Source of the DNA: Bacteriovorax sp. | GTDB taxonomy: Bacteria > Bdellovibrionota > Bacteriovoracia > Bacteriovoracales > Bacteriovoracaceae | Assembly: GCA_014378525.1 (NCBI GenBank) | Contig: JACMNL010000129.1 | Coordinates: 1 to 33,696 of the forward strand | Direction of reading: 5' to 3' | Length of the DNA: 33,696 bases | Shown: positions 23,369-32,169 of the stretch, one piece after another | How positions within the stretch are numbered: position 1 is the stretch's first letter | Layout: each line of letters opens with the position of its first letter | Notes under the pieces: model-generated | The model's database searches: none | Told to the model about the DNA's origin: nothing | What the model saw: the letters and a program-made list of their open reading frames with translations, nothing else | Position numbers and translations under genes: made by a program

Positions 23369-25760
23369 TAATTGAAGCAAAATTGCTGGCGTTATAATTA
23401 ATATAAAGAAGCAGTCCGAATTTTTTATCAATTAAATCTTTGGTATAATTAAATTCAATTTTCCAACAATTATTGATCGGTGAGTAAAGAAATGAATAAC
23501 TACTTTCTGAAATCAACTTACTGACCAGGTTATAATCGACATGGTTTTTGATGGTAAAAAGATCTGTTAAATTTACACTTAAATCATACCCTGCAAGTTT
23601 TGTTACTGGTGTGTTTACAGAATTGTAAGAGTTGTATTTAAAATCTCCTGCAAGTGAAAAGCGGTCGTGATTATAAGTCATAGCAGAAGTCAGTTTATGT
23701 TCCTGAGATTTATAAAAATAAAATTCTTCAACTGAGAAGGCTAAACGGTCAAAATTTACGCCGGTATTAATATATAATCTGGTTAATTTATCTTCCCAGT
23801 GATTAGAATCAACTGTCAGGTCTACACCTTGAGACACATTAAAAAACGTAATATCTGAATAATCAAAGTTATCTTTTAAATACTGACCATCTTTATAGGG
23901 ATCAAATTTTCGGGAAACTTTTTTAATAAGGTTATTGTTCCATTGGAGTTCGAGTGTGTTGCTGACCGGCAACGAGTCTTGGGCCGTATTCAGACTTGTT
24001 AGATGTTCACGGTCCCTTAAGGCATCCAGATAATCGAATTGTCCGTCATCATTTTCAATTTGTGTCCTGAATTTCTGGTTTCCTTTATAATTCTGCTCAC
24101 CTAAAAAATAATGTTTCAATTTGAACTGTTGCCAGTGGCGATAACTATTGTTGTAAATTAATGAAGTTTTTTCATCCAGATTTTTTCTAATATTTGGCAG
24201 CGTCCCGATTGTTGTGTTCAACACTGTTGGCGCAATTTTTTTTGCTTTTCCGTCTTTATCAACCTCTGAAACTTCAGAATCTATGATGATAGGTTTTTCT
24301 TCAACATAGGCCAGCCCGTAAATTTTTTCAAGTTCGATTCGTGCTTCAGTTTTATAAACAAGGCCTTGCTTTGAAAAATTCTGCTGATTGTCTTCTGTTG
24401 ATAAATGATAATTTTGGTAATCAAGTTTCAACTGATGTGAAAAAGCGATAGGCCCGATATTACCAAGTTGCCAGTCTAAATAAGGTGCCAGATTTAATCT
24501 TCGTGCATTTCTTATTGGAAGATTGGGATCATCGATTGGTTTATTCTGCTTGAAAATCACATAATCAGCATTGAGCCCTAAGGAAATATTTTTTAACAGG
24601 AAAAAATCTGTATGGACAACGTTGTAAGGAACGGATGATAAAGTTATTTTGGGTAAGAGCTGAACATATTGATTATCAAATAGATTTGGATCACTAACAA
24701 CCATGTTCTGGTTATAATAACTTTGCACTCCAAGTGTAAATAGAGACGATCTTCCTTCTAAAAATCCGCCGCCTCCGACTTCAGTTCCGCGAATTTTTTC
24801 TTTCGCAAAAAAATCGAAGTCACGAATCGTATCCATATCGGAGGCGTTGTTAAAATAAAGGTGTCCATTAATTTTATTATTTTGGATAAAATGAGCTTCA
24901 AAATCAGAAAATTGCCTGAACTCCTGCGTACCACTTAAAGATTTATCAATTTTATAAGGACGGTAAACCTTATCATTCAGATCCATAGTATTTAATTCAA
25001 TCCACGTTTTCTCTTTAAAGTTTTGCCGGTATTGAAGCTCGCCACCAAATCCCCTGTCACCAAACCTGGACGGAGTGAGAGTTAAATCTTTGTGATCATC
25101 TATCGCAAAGAAATAGGGTTGTTGATATTTAAATCCGTCTTTTGAACTGAAACCAATAATCGGAAACAGAAGTCCCGACTCTCTTTTTTGTTTGATGGGA
25201 AAAACCAGATAAGGAAAATACATTGCCGTGACACCTTTCACTTTTATGAATGCATGCTGGATTCGAACATACTGTCCGACAGTAATGGTTATTTTTTTTC
25301 CGAAGATACTCCACGACTCGGGACAATCTTTACATGTCGTATACTCTGCTTCTTCTGCATAAATGACTTCAGGGGAAGTTTGCAAAATTTTTTTACCTGT
25401 GATCACATAATTATCTGACAACACGCGGGCATTATCGAGATCGATTGTTTTAGTTATAAAATTATAACGAAGTTTAGTTCCGTATAAAGTCATCTCTGGT
25501 GCGATATATCTGACGTTACCTTCAACTTCTGTTTCACCAGTTGTAAAATTGATTGTTGCTTTCTCACCATAGATGGAATTTTTTAAATGGGTAATAACCA
25601 CATTACCTACGGCCTGAAATTCGTTTTCACTGGATTTTCTGAAAGCTTTATCAGAAAGAATATTAACTTTCTGTCCGAGATTAAATTCGAAAGTTTCACG
25701 CGCAAAAAGGATTGAAGAACGAAAAAGGAAACTAAGAGTTAATAAAACGCTGAACTTCAC
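23358..25760 (-). CDS. lptD: LPS-assembly outer-membrane protein LptD
   Basis: LptD is the outer-membrane barrel that inserts LPS into the outer leaflet with LptE. Using GTG 25760 gives 800 aa beginning with a signal peptide (KFSVLLTLSFLF...SSILFA). A LptA/OstA-like beta-jellyroll follows at about 25-160 (GNVVITHLKNSIYGEKA, LYGTKLRYN), then the conserved TTCKDCPESW, PYLVFPIKQKRESGLLFP and DLTLTPSRFGDRGFGGE. The last 600 or so residues are the amphipathic-strand barrel. The frame continues upstream to 25838, but that part would come before the signal peptide, so GTG is preferred. Its 5' end overlaps folC by 29 nt and its stop overlaps the amidotransferase start. No good ribosome site is visible, so coupling is likely. 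Confidence 0.92.
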   Translation of the reverse strand: MKFSVLLTLSFLFRSSILFARETFEFNLGQKVNILSDKAFRKSSENEFQAVGNVVITHLKNSIYGEKATINFTTGETEVEGNVRYIAPEMTLYGTKLRYNFITKTIDLDNARVLSDNYVITGKKILQTSPEVIYAEEAEYTTCKDCPESWSIFGKKITITVGQYVRIQHAFIKVKGVTAMYFPYLVFPIKQKRESGLLFPIIGFSSKDGFKYQQPYFFAIDDHKDLTLTPSRFGDRGFGGELQYRQNFKEKTWIELNTMDLNDKVYRPYKIDKSLSGTQEFRQFSDFEAHFIQNNKINGHLYFNNASDMDTIRDFDFFAKEKIRGTEVGGGGFLEGRSSLFTLGVQSYYNQNMVVSDPNLFDNQYVQLLPKITLSSVPYNVVHTDFFLLKNISLGLNADYVIFKQNKPIDDPNLPIRNARRLNLAPYLDWQLGNIGPIAFSHQLKLDYQNYHLSTEDNQQNFSKQGLVYKTEARIELEKIYGLAYVEEKPIIIDSEVSEVDKDGKAKKIAPTVLNTTIGTLPNIRKNLDEKTSLIYNNSYRHWQQFKLKHYFLGEQNYKGNQKFRTQIENDDGQFDYLDALRDREHLTSLNTAQDSLPVSNTLELQWNNNLIKKVSRKFDPYKDGQYLKDNFDYSDITFFNVSQGVDLTVDSNHWEDKLTRLYINTGVNFDRLAFSVEEFYFYKSQEHKLTSAMTYNHDRFSLAGDFKYNSYNSVNTPVTKLAGYDLSVNLTDLFTIKNHVDYNLVSKLISESSYSFLYSPINNCWKIEFNYTKDLIDKKFGLLLYINYNASNFASINVR

Positions 25761-26979
25761 CAATGAAGTAATATGACCCGCAAACCAGAATGGTTTTTGA
25801 TTTTGAATTTGTAAGTTCTGATTTCCAGTCGAAAACAAAATTTAACATTCCCTTGTTAACTTTTAAACTTGCCTCCCTGATTGATTTTTCATCCAGGGCC
25901 TTTGGGTGATCAAAACTAGTAAGCGCGATTGAGCTTCCTTTATCTTTAAAAAAATCCACCAGCGATTTGAGCATGACCTCAACTTCATTTAATGGCCTTT
26001 GAGAAAAACTAACCAGCAAACTTTCCGGCACAATCACGTCAGTAGATTCCAGATAGCTCTGCAACATTCTACGAACACCGTCTATATTATGGGCACCTAT
26101 AAAGATAAGGGACTTCCCTAGAAAAGTCATCATTTCTCGTCGGCCTTTATAGAGAGGCAGAAGCGCAATTCCTTCTTCAAAAGTAAGATGGGATTCCGGT
26201 ACAAAATGTTGAAAAATTTCCCAGGCCATCTGTTGATTTTCTACAAAATAATTGGGATGAATTTTGTTTGATGTGAGTTTTCTCCAGTCAATTTTATACC
26301 TTTTCACATATACTTCAGTCAGAGAGTTGAGATATTCCAGTTGAAAATTTGTAAAAAGTGGCTTACCAACTCTCGAAACAGCGATTTTTTCAGAAAGTAT
26401 TTCACTGTACCTGTGTCCCAAAATACTTTGATGATCGCGTGATATGGAAGTAATGCAAGTACAGTCTGCATCAAAATGGTTAACAGCATCAAGACGACCA
26501 CCAAGGCCCACTTCTAATATCAGATAATCCATTTCAGATTTATTTTTTGCTATAATTAAAAAAACCAAGAATAAAAACTCGTAAAAAGAAACTTTCACGC
26601 CACTTAAATCTTCTTTTAAAATCCTTTGCCCTTCTCTCATGGCCATTTTTAATTCTTCATAGCTCGCTTCATTAAGTTGCCCACATTTAGCAAATACAAA
26701 ACGCTCGCGGAGACTGAGAATATGCGGAGAAGTCCATAGAGCAATTTTATTTTTTTCTGAATTTAAAAAGGAAGAAAGCGTGTGCGCTGTCTGCCCTTTT
26801 CCGTTAGTCCCCGCCACGATGATGACTCTGGTTCCTAATTTTTTAAAATATTCGATGTAGGGAAGATAAACTGGACGGGTTCTATCTAGCCCTGGAGTGA
26901 AAACTTCGAACCCAAAGTTCTGGGTTAAAAAGCTCATGAGCTCATTTTCTATGGGTTGGTTAAAATCCTGATTAGACAT
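25732..26979 (-). CDS. folC: Folylpolyglutamate/dihydrofolate synthase FolC-like
   Basis: FolC adds glutamate to folates and in many bacteria also makes dihydrofolate from dihydropteroate. The 415 aa include the P-loop VAGTNGKGQTAHTL (Gln where most have Ser), SPHILSLRERF, the metal-site segment ILEVGLGGRLDAVN, SISRDHQSILG, and GRREMMTFLGK. The open frame has an earlier ATG at 26985, but AAGGA lies 6 nt before ATG 26979, so I use 26979. It is the first gene of the minus-strand operon through the nlpD-like gene, and it diverges from the repeat-protein gene. Confidence 0.93.
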   Translation of the reverse strand: MSNQDFNQPIENELMSFLTQNFGFEVFTPGLDRTRPVYLPYIEYFKKLGTRVIIVAGTNGKGQTAHTLSSFLNSEKNKIALWTSPHILSLRERFVFAKCGQLNEASYEELKMAMREGQRILKEDLSGVKVSFYEFLFLVFLIIAKNKSEMDYLILEVGLGGRLDAVNHFDADCTCITSISRDHQSILGHRYSEILSEKIAVSRVGKPLFTNFQLEYLNSLTEVYVKRYKIDWRKLTSNKIHPNYFVENQQMAWEIFQHFVPESHLTFEEGIALLPLYKGRREMMTFLGKSLIFIGAHNIDGVRRMLQSYLESTDVIVPESLLVSFSQRPLNEVEVMLKSLVDFFKDKGSSIALTSFDHPKALDEKSIREASLKVNKGMLNFVFDWKSELTNSKSKTILVCGSYYFIGEVQRFINS

Positions 26980-27045
26980 CCGCATTCCTTGGAGCTTCCT
27001 ATTTGGCCATTATTATTGGCAGTTGAAAAGACATAAAAAAAACCT

Positions 27046-27072
27046 ACTTGAGTCTTTTTCTCAAGTTTTATT
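27046..27072 (+). promoter_or_regulatory. Hairpin in the leader of the repeat-protein gene
   Basis: ACTTGAG (27046-27052) and CTCAAGT (27060-27066) form a 7-bp stem around TCTTTTT, followed by TTTTATT. It resembles a weak terminator or leader hairpin 55 nt before the repeat-protein start. No clear promoter is seen between folC and this gene. Confidence 0.35.
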
Positions 27073-27124
27073 AAGCTTTAGCCGATTAGCCTTTGTAAGA
27101 ATTCATTATGGGCACAGAATAAGT

Positions 27125-29419
27125 ATGAAAATGAAATCGACAACCTTGAAATTTTTGACCGCATTATTGGGAATTCCATTCCTGATTGCGACTCAATCAA
27201 GCTCGATGGCCGCAGAAAAAAAACATGCCCATGCAGCGACTCCGGCCATAACAGGTCCTAGTTGTGCTAAAGAAAAAGCTGATTTCAAAAAACTTTATAT
27301 AGAATTACAAAAATCCCTTAACTATGAAGGGAAAGATGCCTACCTGGATTCTAAAGGTGCAGTGGCCTTAAAAGCTCACACAGGTAATGAGTATGAAGGA
27401 AAAGTTTTTGAAGAAGCTCTCTTCAAAGAGTACCAGAATTCACTTCGTAAAGTTGCATTGATGTACCAGGCAGCAAAATTTGATTCATCAGCACCTGCTG
27501 AATTTAAATCAAACCCTGAACTTGTAAATTTCATTCAGGCCATTGATGGTAACGATGGCGCAAAATACATTTCTTCTAACAATGTAAACTCTGTTATCGA
27601 CGGCCTTCAAAAAGCAAGTATTGCTAAATACCCTCCAGATTCAAAATTCAGAATAAACGACAATGATAAATATCTTCTTAAAAAATTGTTAACACACGCT
27701 CAAGACCGTTTGTGTTCAATTGAAAAATTTCAAGAGACTGGAAAACGCGACAAAAATTTTACAGCAGAAGAACTGGAAAAAAAGAAAAACGCACCACTCA
27801 ATCAGCTGATTCTTGCAGTTAAAGACGCAAAAATCACAAAAGACTCTGACATAAAACTTGAACCAATTGTCGATGAAAAAGTGGCAATCAATTCTGCAAT
27901 TGCGGCCAACATCAACGCCCTTACAGAATGGATGAAAAAAAATAAGTCATGTCTTCCTGTGATTAAAAGTACAGGCTTCATGAACTCTATTCAGGCCGGC
28001 ATTCAGCAATGTAATTACAGAAAATTCGTCGATGCTCTAAGCGATGAAAACGTAACAAACATTGAATCAATCCTCCACTTTATTAATTCCAACGAAAAAT
28101 TCCTAAAGGGATCACAAGCAAAAGCTGAAACAGCAATGGATGAATTAAAACTTCAGGCATATGTTGATAGAACTTTTGCGAACCTTGGTAATAAGATCAA
28201 CTGTACTGAAATCACAAATTCAAGCAAAGACGGCAAACGCCTCTTCGTTAGAAATCTTCCGTACAACGATGCTACTAATAAATTTGATACATCAAAAATC
28301 TCTTGTAAGATAAAAACAAAAGTCACAAAAAAGACTCCTATTGCTACTGAAAAAGTTCTCACAGAACAAGAATGCTCTCAAAAAATCGAACTAATCTCTG
28401 ATGAGTTAGGACGTGGTCTTGAAGTTAAACAAAAAAATCCTAATGAAGCTATCGTTTCATTTTCAATTAAAGACAATCCCGATTGTACTGATATTGATTT
28501 AATTCCTTCACTTACTGAAGCTGTTAAACCTGACATGACACCAGCAATGTGTAAAAAGGAAGGAGAAGCGCAAACTCCTAAAAAAGATCTAATCCCAAGC
28601 ACTGATAAAAAATCCTGCGTAGATAATGCAGTTAAAACTGATGAAATTTGTAAAGCTGAAGGGCTAAAAGAAGTCCCTACTCGCGACTTAATCGCTGACA
28701 AAGATGGAAAAACTTGTATCCTTGTCATCGTCATCTTAAAAACTGAAGTTATCTGTAAAGCTGAAGGTGAAGCACTACAACCACCAAAAACATTAGTGCC
28801 CAGTGACGATAAAAAATCTTGTATCGAAAAGTCAGTAGATAAAACTGATGTTATCTGTAAAGCAGAAGGTGAATCTCAAAAACCTCCAAAAACGTTAGTG
28901 CCTAGTGACGATAAAAAATCTTGTATCGAAAAGTCAGTAGATAAAACTGATGTTATCTGTAAAGCAGAAGGTGAATCTCAAAAACCTCCAAAAGCTTTAG
29001 TGCCTAGTGACGATAAAAAATCTTGTATAGAGAAATCAACAGATAAAACTGATCAGATGTGTACTGATGAAGGAAATGCAAAAAATCCAAAACAAGTGCT
29101 GGTTCCTGGTGATGATAAAAAATCATGTGTAGAAAAGAAAAAAGAAGAAGATAAAAAAGAAGAAAACTGCCTTGAACAAAATGCTAAAAAAGCAAAGGAA
29201 CTAGGTAGAGATGAGAATGATCCACTTCTGACTGACTTTGAAATGGTTAAAGGTGTTTGCGTAGATAAAAAAGATAAAGGTGGATCAAGAGCTCGCGACA
29301 CTGTAAAAGAAGAACCGGAAGTTAAAGCGAAAGTTGAACAACCTTATTCAGTCCCTGCCCGTTTTGTACCAATTCAGATTCCGACAAGACAGATGTACAT
29401 TCTTCCCGGGATGCCATAG
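27125..29419 (+). CDS. Secreted protein with Cys-containing 34-residue tandem repeats, unknown function
   Basis: With the ATG at 27125 the product is about 764 aa. It has a signal peptide (KFLTALLGIPFLIATQSSSMAA) then His-Ala-rich EKKHAHA. An upstream open frame to 27023 would put 34 charged residues before the signal, so it is rejected. Residues about 40-440 are Lys-rich and mainly helical. Residues about 470-675 hold six repeats, each with two Cys: TD.ICKAEGE......L.PSDDKKSC.EK. The C-terminus is Pro/aromatic-rich (YSVPARFVPIQIPT). The paired Cys in each unit suggest disulfide-stabilised repeats in the periplasm or on the surface. I cannot name a family. One repeat has a run of hydrophobics (ILVIVIL) where others are charged. 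Confidence 0.75.
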   Translation: MKMKSTTLKFLTALLGIPFLIATQSSSMAAEKKHAHAATPAITGPSCAKEKADFKKLYIELQKSLNYEGKDAYLDSKGAVALKAHTGNEYEGKVFEEALFKEYQNSLRKVALMYQAAKFDSSAPAEFKSNPELVNFIQAIDGNDGAKYISSNNVNSVIDGLQKASIAKYPPDSKFRINDNDKYLLKKLLTHAQDRLCSIEKFQETGKRDKNFTAEELEKKKNAPLNQLILAVKDAKITKDSDIKLEPIVDEKVAINSAIAANINALTEWMKKNKSCLPVIKSTGFMNSIQAGIQQCNYRKFVDALSDENVTNIESILHFINSNEKFLKGSQAKAETAMDELKLQAYVDRTFANLGNKINCTEITNSSKDGKRLFVRNLPYNDATNKFDTSKISCKIKTKVTKKTPIATEKVLTEQECSQKIELISDELGRGLEVKQKNPNEAIVSFSIKDNPDCTDIDLIPSLTEAVKPDMTPAMCKKEGEAQTPKKDLIPSTDKKSCVDNAVKTDEICKAEGLKEVPTRDLIADKDGKTCILVIVILKTEVICKAEGEALQPPKTLVPSDDKKSCIEKSVDKTDVICKAEGESQKPPKTLVPSDDKKSCIEKSVDKTDVICKAEGESQKPPKALVPSDDKKSCIEKSTDKTDQMCTDEGNAKNPKQVLVPGDDKKSCVEKKKEEDKKEENCLEQNAKKAKELGRDENDPLLTDFEMVKGVCVDKKDKGGSRARDTVKEEPEVKAKVEQPYSVPARFVPIQIPTRQMYILPGMP
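28535..29146 (+). repeat. Coding tandem repeat, period about 102 bp (six units)
   Basis: Units start near 28535, 28634, 28739, 28841, 28943 and 29045. The last four are spaced exactly 102 bp (34 codons), while the earlier spacings are 99 and 105 bp. A stretch of about 90 nt from 28802 is identical to that from 28904, indicating a recent duplication by slippage or unequal recombination. All units stay in frame. Confidence 0.9.
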
Positions 29420-29487
29420 AAGAAGTCCTCTGCAGCGAATGGCCGAACTCAAATACATCGTTAATTATTTTAAATTTTCAATCATAA

Positions 29488-29516
29488 TAAAAAAGCTCCT
29501 TCGGTAGCTTTTTTTC
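29488..29516. terminator. Bidirectional terminator between convergent genes
   Basis: An A-run, AGCT, a short loop with TTCG, AGCT and a T-run form a symmetric hairpin with A/T flanks on both sides. It lies between the stop of the repeat-protein gene (29419) and the stop of the minus-strand hydrolase gene (29528) and can serve both. Confidence 0.8.
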
Positions 29517-29527
29517 GGTCAATTAAA

Positions 29528-30292
29528 CTAAAACACATAACTCGTATCACTCGATCCCAAAATCGTAATCCTCTCATTCTCTAATTCGGCAATCTCTTTA
29601 AAAAGTTGCGACTGAAAATTCGGCTTCAAATGCCCCAGAAAAATCGGAACATCTTTCGGCATTTTTTTGATCTCTTCTTTAATCGTAGCAGGAGTATGAT
29701 GCTGGCTATCCGTTGCTACTTTTGAAAGAGCATTCGGAAAACTGACTTCGCTAAAAATTGCTTTTAGATTTTTCACCGACTTTGCATATTCCCAGATCGC
29801 ATCCGTGGGCCCTGTGTCCTGGGTAAAAATAACTGTCGAATTTTTTCTTTCAATAATAAATCCCAATGCACCTGTTGAATGGTTCACCGGAATCGGCAGA
29901 ATACGATAATCCCCTAACACTAATTGCATTTCTGGTTTGATATCATGAAATCTTAATGTCGGATTTTCTTTCGACGGAAGTTTGCTGAAGTCCGGCCAGA
30001 TAACATCATTTAACAAATGTGTTTTGATGGCATCTTTCACAGGTGCATTTGCATAAATCTCAAACGGCTTTCCTTTCATTCCAAAACAGTTGTCAGCAAG
30101 AAAAGCTAAATCCGAAATGTGATCGAGGTGTGCATGAGAAATCAGAATGTAGTCGATATGCGACTGCTCTTCAATTTGAATGCCTGAAGCAACTGAGCCT
30201 GCATCAATAAGTAATTTTCCATCAATTAAATATGATGTCGCTTTATAGCCGGGAGAAACTCCGCCATGTCCGCCAATAATCCTAACCAGCAT
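29528..30292 (-). CDS. Metallo-beta-lactamase-fold hydrolase, class-II cyclic-nucleotide phosphodiesterase-like
   Basis: The 254-residue protein has the MBL metal motif HAHLDHISDL (H53, H55, D57, H58), an earlier LIDAGS strand, PVNHSTGALGF, FTQDTGPTD and the last-strand LGHLKPN, so both metal sites look complete. The H-x-H-L-D-H-I pattern is that of class-II 3',5'-cyclic nucleotide phosphodiesterases (yeast PDE1/CpdP), but RNase Z-type and other MBL enzymes share much of it. No signal peptide, so it is cytosolic. The start has only a weak AGAGA site. It lies 94 nt downstream of rsmI on the same strand. Substrate, possibly cAMP or another cyclic nucleotide, is inferred. Confidence 0.82.
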   Translation of the reverse strand: MLVRIIGGHGGVSPGYKATSYLIDGKLLIDAGSVASGIQIEEQSHIDYILISHAHLDHISDLAFLADNCFGMKGKPFEIYANAPVKDAIKTHLLNDVIWPDFSKLPSKENPTLRFHDIKPEMQLVLGDYRILPIPVNHSTGALGFIIERKNSTVIFTQDTGPTDAIWEYAKSVKNLKAIFSEVSFPNALSKVATDSQHHTPATIKEEIKKMPKDVPIFLGHLKPNFQSQLFKEIAELENERITILGSSDTSYVF

Positions 30293-30386
30293 ATAAAATC
30301 TCTTTTAAAAAATATTTAAATTACTACTTAATGATAAACAATTTTCAAAGAGATTGGTAATTATGATGATGTTCGGACAAAATTTC

Positions 30387-31217
30387 TCATTTCACCGAGC
30401 GGGATAGTTGGTCATATACTGTTTTGGTATCAGTACTAAGAATTTTTGAAAATACTTTCGCAAGCTTTTTTGTGCTTCCGCCATTGTCCAAATAGTCGCG
30501 AACTAGCTCTAATACTTCTTCCTGATCGGCCCCTGCTTTAATCTCAGCATTATGAAATAAAACTACGAATTCACCTTTATCCATGACAATTTCTTTCACT
30601 CTAGGCAAATCACTTTTCACCAGTCGATAAACAGACTCATAAGTTTTTGTCAGCTCTCTGCCAATCACTAACGTTTTTTCCGGATGAACTTCAAAAAAGT
30701 TTTCAATTGTTTCAAATATGCGATGGGGAGATTCAAAGAATATGTGTGTTCCACTTGTCTTATTCAGATCCTTAAAAAAATCTTTCTTCTCACCTTTTCC
30801 GCGGGCGATGAATCCCCAGAAGTGAAATGGATGCGGAGGAAGCGCAGACAACTCCAGTGCTGTAATAACGGCCGTAACTCCAGGTAACGTTCGTATTGAT
30901 ATTCCTTCTTCCTGAAGTTTCTTTAAAAGCGGATAGGCAGGATCAGAAACCATCGGGCTTCCTGCATCTGAGACGAGATATACAGTTTCACCATTTTTTA
31001 TTTTCGCATGAATAACTTCAATTTTTCCGACACTTTGGTCATGGAAAGAATCGATGAATTTATCCTGATAAGTGATCCCCAAAGAATTTAGAAGTTCCTT
31101 AAATACTCTAGTATCTTCGGCATAAAATGTTTTACCTGACTTCAAGGCTTCAAGGGCCCTCAAAGTGATATCGCCTGTATTACCAATAGGTAAGGTCACA
31201 AGAATTATTTCTGACAA
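30387..31217 (-). CDS. rsmI: 16S rRNA (cytidine-1402-2'-O)-methyltransferase RsmI
   Basis: RsmI uses SAM to methylate the 2'-OH of C1402 in the 16S decoding site. The 276 aa show LVTLPIGNTGDITLRALE at the N-terminus (usual ATPIGNLGDIT), YAEDTRVF, VSDAGSPMVSDPAYPL (82-97), LPGVTAVITAL and the HFWGFIARGKG segment. The C-terminal GGSTKKLAKVFSK is the small helical domain. All are family hallmarks. It is divergent from the STAS gene, and the gap 31218-31335 likely holds promoters for both, but I see none that stands out. Confidence 0.95.
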   Translation of the reverse strand: MSEIILVTLPIGNTGDITLRALEALKSGKTFYAEDTRVFKELLNSLGITYQDKFIDSFHDQSVGKIEVIHAKIKNGETVYLVSDAGSPMVSDPAYPLLKKLQEEGISIRTLPGVTAVITALELSALPPHPFHFWGFIARGKGEKKDFFKDLNKTSGTHIFFESPHRIFETIENFFEVHPEKTLVIGRELTKTYESVYRLVKSDLPRVKEIVMDKGEFVVLFHNAEIKAGADQEEVLELVRDYLDNGGSTKKLAKVFSKILSTDTKTVYDQLSRSVK

Positions 31218-31335
31218 TTTTAGTCCTTTTATTTCGTCACTGGTCTTCCGGCAAAAAAGTGATGCGCGCGAAATGCAAATGAATCGGTGCTAAAATTATT
31301 CTAGCATATTTAACCCGTAAAAAGGAACGTTCAAA

Positions 31336-31722
31336 ATGGCCATGAAAGCTCAAATCCATACCGACTCTCACGGAAATATTATTGTCCACATGTCTGGCGG
31401 TCTCGATTATGAGAACTCAATTCCATTAAGACTAGAATTGCAGGAATTATCAATAAAGAATCCGGCCAGCACAATCACTCTTGATATGCACTCTCTGGAT
31501 TTCGTAGGCTCTAGCGGGATTGGTATTTTTGTTGAAACACTTCACATTCTTAACAAGAACAAAGCTCAAATAAAACTTTCAAATGTAAAAACTGAATTCT
31601 TAAAAGTCTTCAAACTTTACAACTTTGACGCTTTTAAATTGATGGAAGAACAATTCGACACAGACGAAACAGAAAACCTAAACCAAAAGTTTGGTAACAG
31701 AAAGCAGACTTTCCAGAACTAA
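31336..31722 (+). CDS. STAS-domain protein, anti-anti-sigma factor-like
   Basis: The 128-residue protein consists of one STAS domain like SpoIIAA/RsbV. The conserved phosphorylation loop is DFVGSSGIGIF (S59-S60), where RsbV/SpoIIAA have DSSG. Helices follow the expected order. Such proteins bind anti-sigma kinases, releasing the sigma factor when unphosphorylated. No kinase or sigma factor gene lies in the window, so the partner is unknown. AAGGA lies 9 nt before the ATG. The C-terminal tail beyond residue 105 is charged and probably disordered. Its stop codon overlaps the stop of the convergent membrane-protein gene. Confidence 0.9.
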   Translation: MAMKAQIHTDSHGNIIVHMSGGLDYENSIPLRLELQELSIKNPASTITLDMHSLDFVGSSGIGIFVETLHILNKNKAQIKLSNVKTEFLKVFKLYNFDAFKLMEEQFDTDETENLNQKFGNRKQTFQN

Positions 31723-32168
31723 AATTCCATCTTCAAAAAATTCATAAAAAATAGAGGATCCGATTTCGGGTCCTTTTTATTTTCAAACTGTGCCAGACGA
31801 TAATCTTGAAGCTCAACTTTCTCAATTGAACCTCTGTCATTATTTTCATAAGGACTATTGCTCTCAGGGTAATAATCTCCTTTCGATTCCTGATACCCTC
31901 TTTTCTTCATTTCATAGTTAAATATAATATATCCACCGAAAATTAACCCAGCATAAAGCCCAAGAGAAGCGCCTTTTGCAATTGATCTTCCACCAGCTCC
32001 GAACGCCAATGTTGCTGTTCCAAGTAATGCTCCACCAACAACACCGTAACCTGCCATCGTTGCCATCATTTTAAGTTTTGGATCAAATCCACCGCCGGCC
32101 GCTGCTTGAGAGACAGACGAAAACAGAAGTGTAAAACATACAACAGTTGCAATAATTATTTTTTTCAT
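31719..32168 (-). CDS. Small exported or membrane protein with a glycine-rich hydrophobic pair
   Basis: I do not recognise this 149-residue protein. It starts with a signal peptide (KKIIIATVVCFTLLFSSVSQAA). Residues about 33-85 contain two hydrophobic Gly-rich segments (MAGYGVVGGALLGTATLAFG and SLGLYAGLIFGGYIIF) that look like a membrane hairpin. The rest is charged and polar (MKKRGYQESKG...). It may insert in the inner membrane or pack against it. The start is 1 nt from the yraN-like gene's stop, and its TAG overlaps the STAS gene's TAA. A terminator for the STAS gene lies inside its 3' coding region. Confidence 0.75.
   Translation of the reverse strand: MKKIIIATVVCFTLLFSSVSQAAAGGGFDPKLKMMATMAGYGVVGGALLGTATLAFGAGGRSIAKGASLGLYAGLIFGGYIIFNYEMKKRGYQESKGDYYPESNSPYENNDRGSIEKVELQDYRLAQFENKKDPKSDPLFFMNFLKMEF
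31756..31778 (+). terminator. Terminator of the STAS gene, inside the opposite gene's coding region
   Basis: GGATCC (31756-31761), a 6-nt loop, GGGTCC (31768-31773) with one wobble pair, and five T form a short intrinsic terminator 34 nt after the STAS stop. It lies within the last codons of the convergent gene at 31719-32168. Confidence 0.6.
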
Positions 32169-32169
32169 A

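Noticed and set aside
27023-27124. Upstream in-frame start for the repeat protein
   Set aside because: It would place 34 charged residues before a typical signal peptide and runs through a leader hairpin.
28535-29146. Regular 102-bp repeats as a possible CRISPR array
   Set aside because: Period and repeat are continuous coding sequence, with no short repeats separated by unique spacers and no cas genes nearby.
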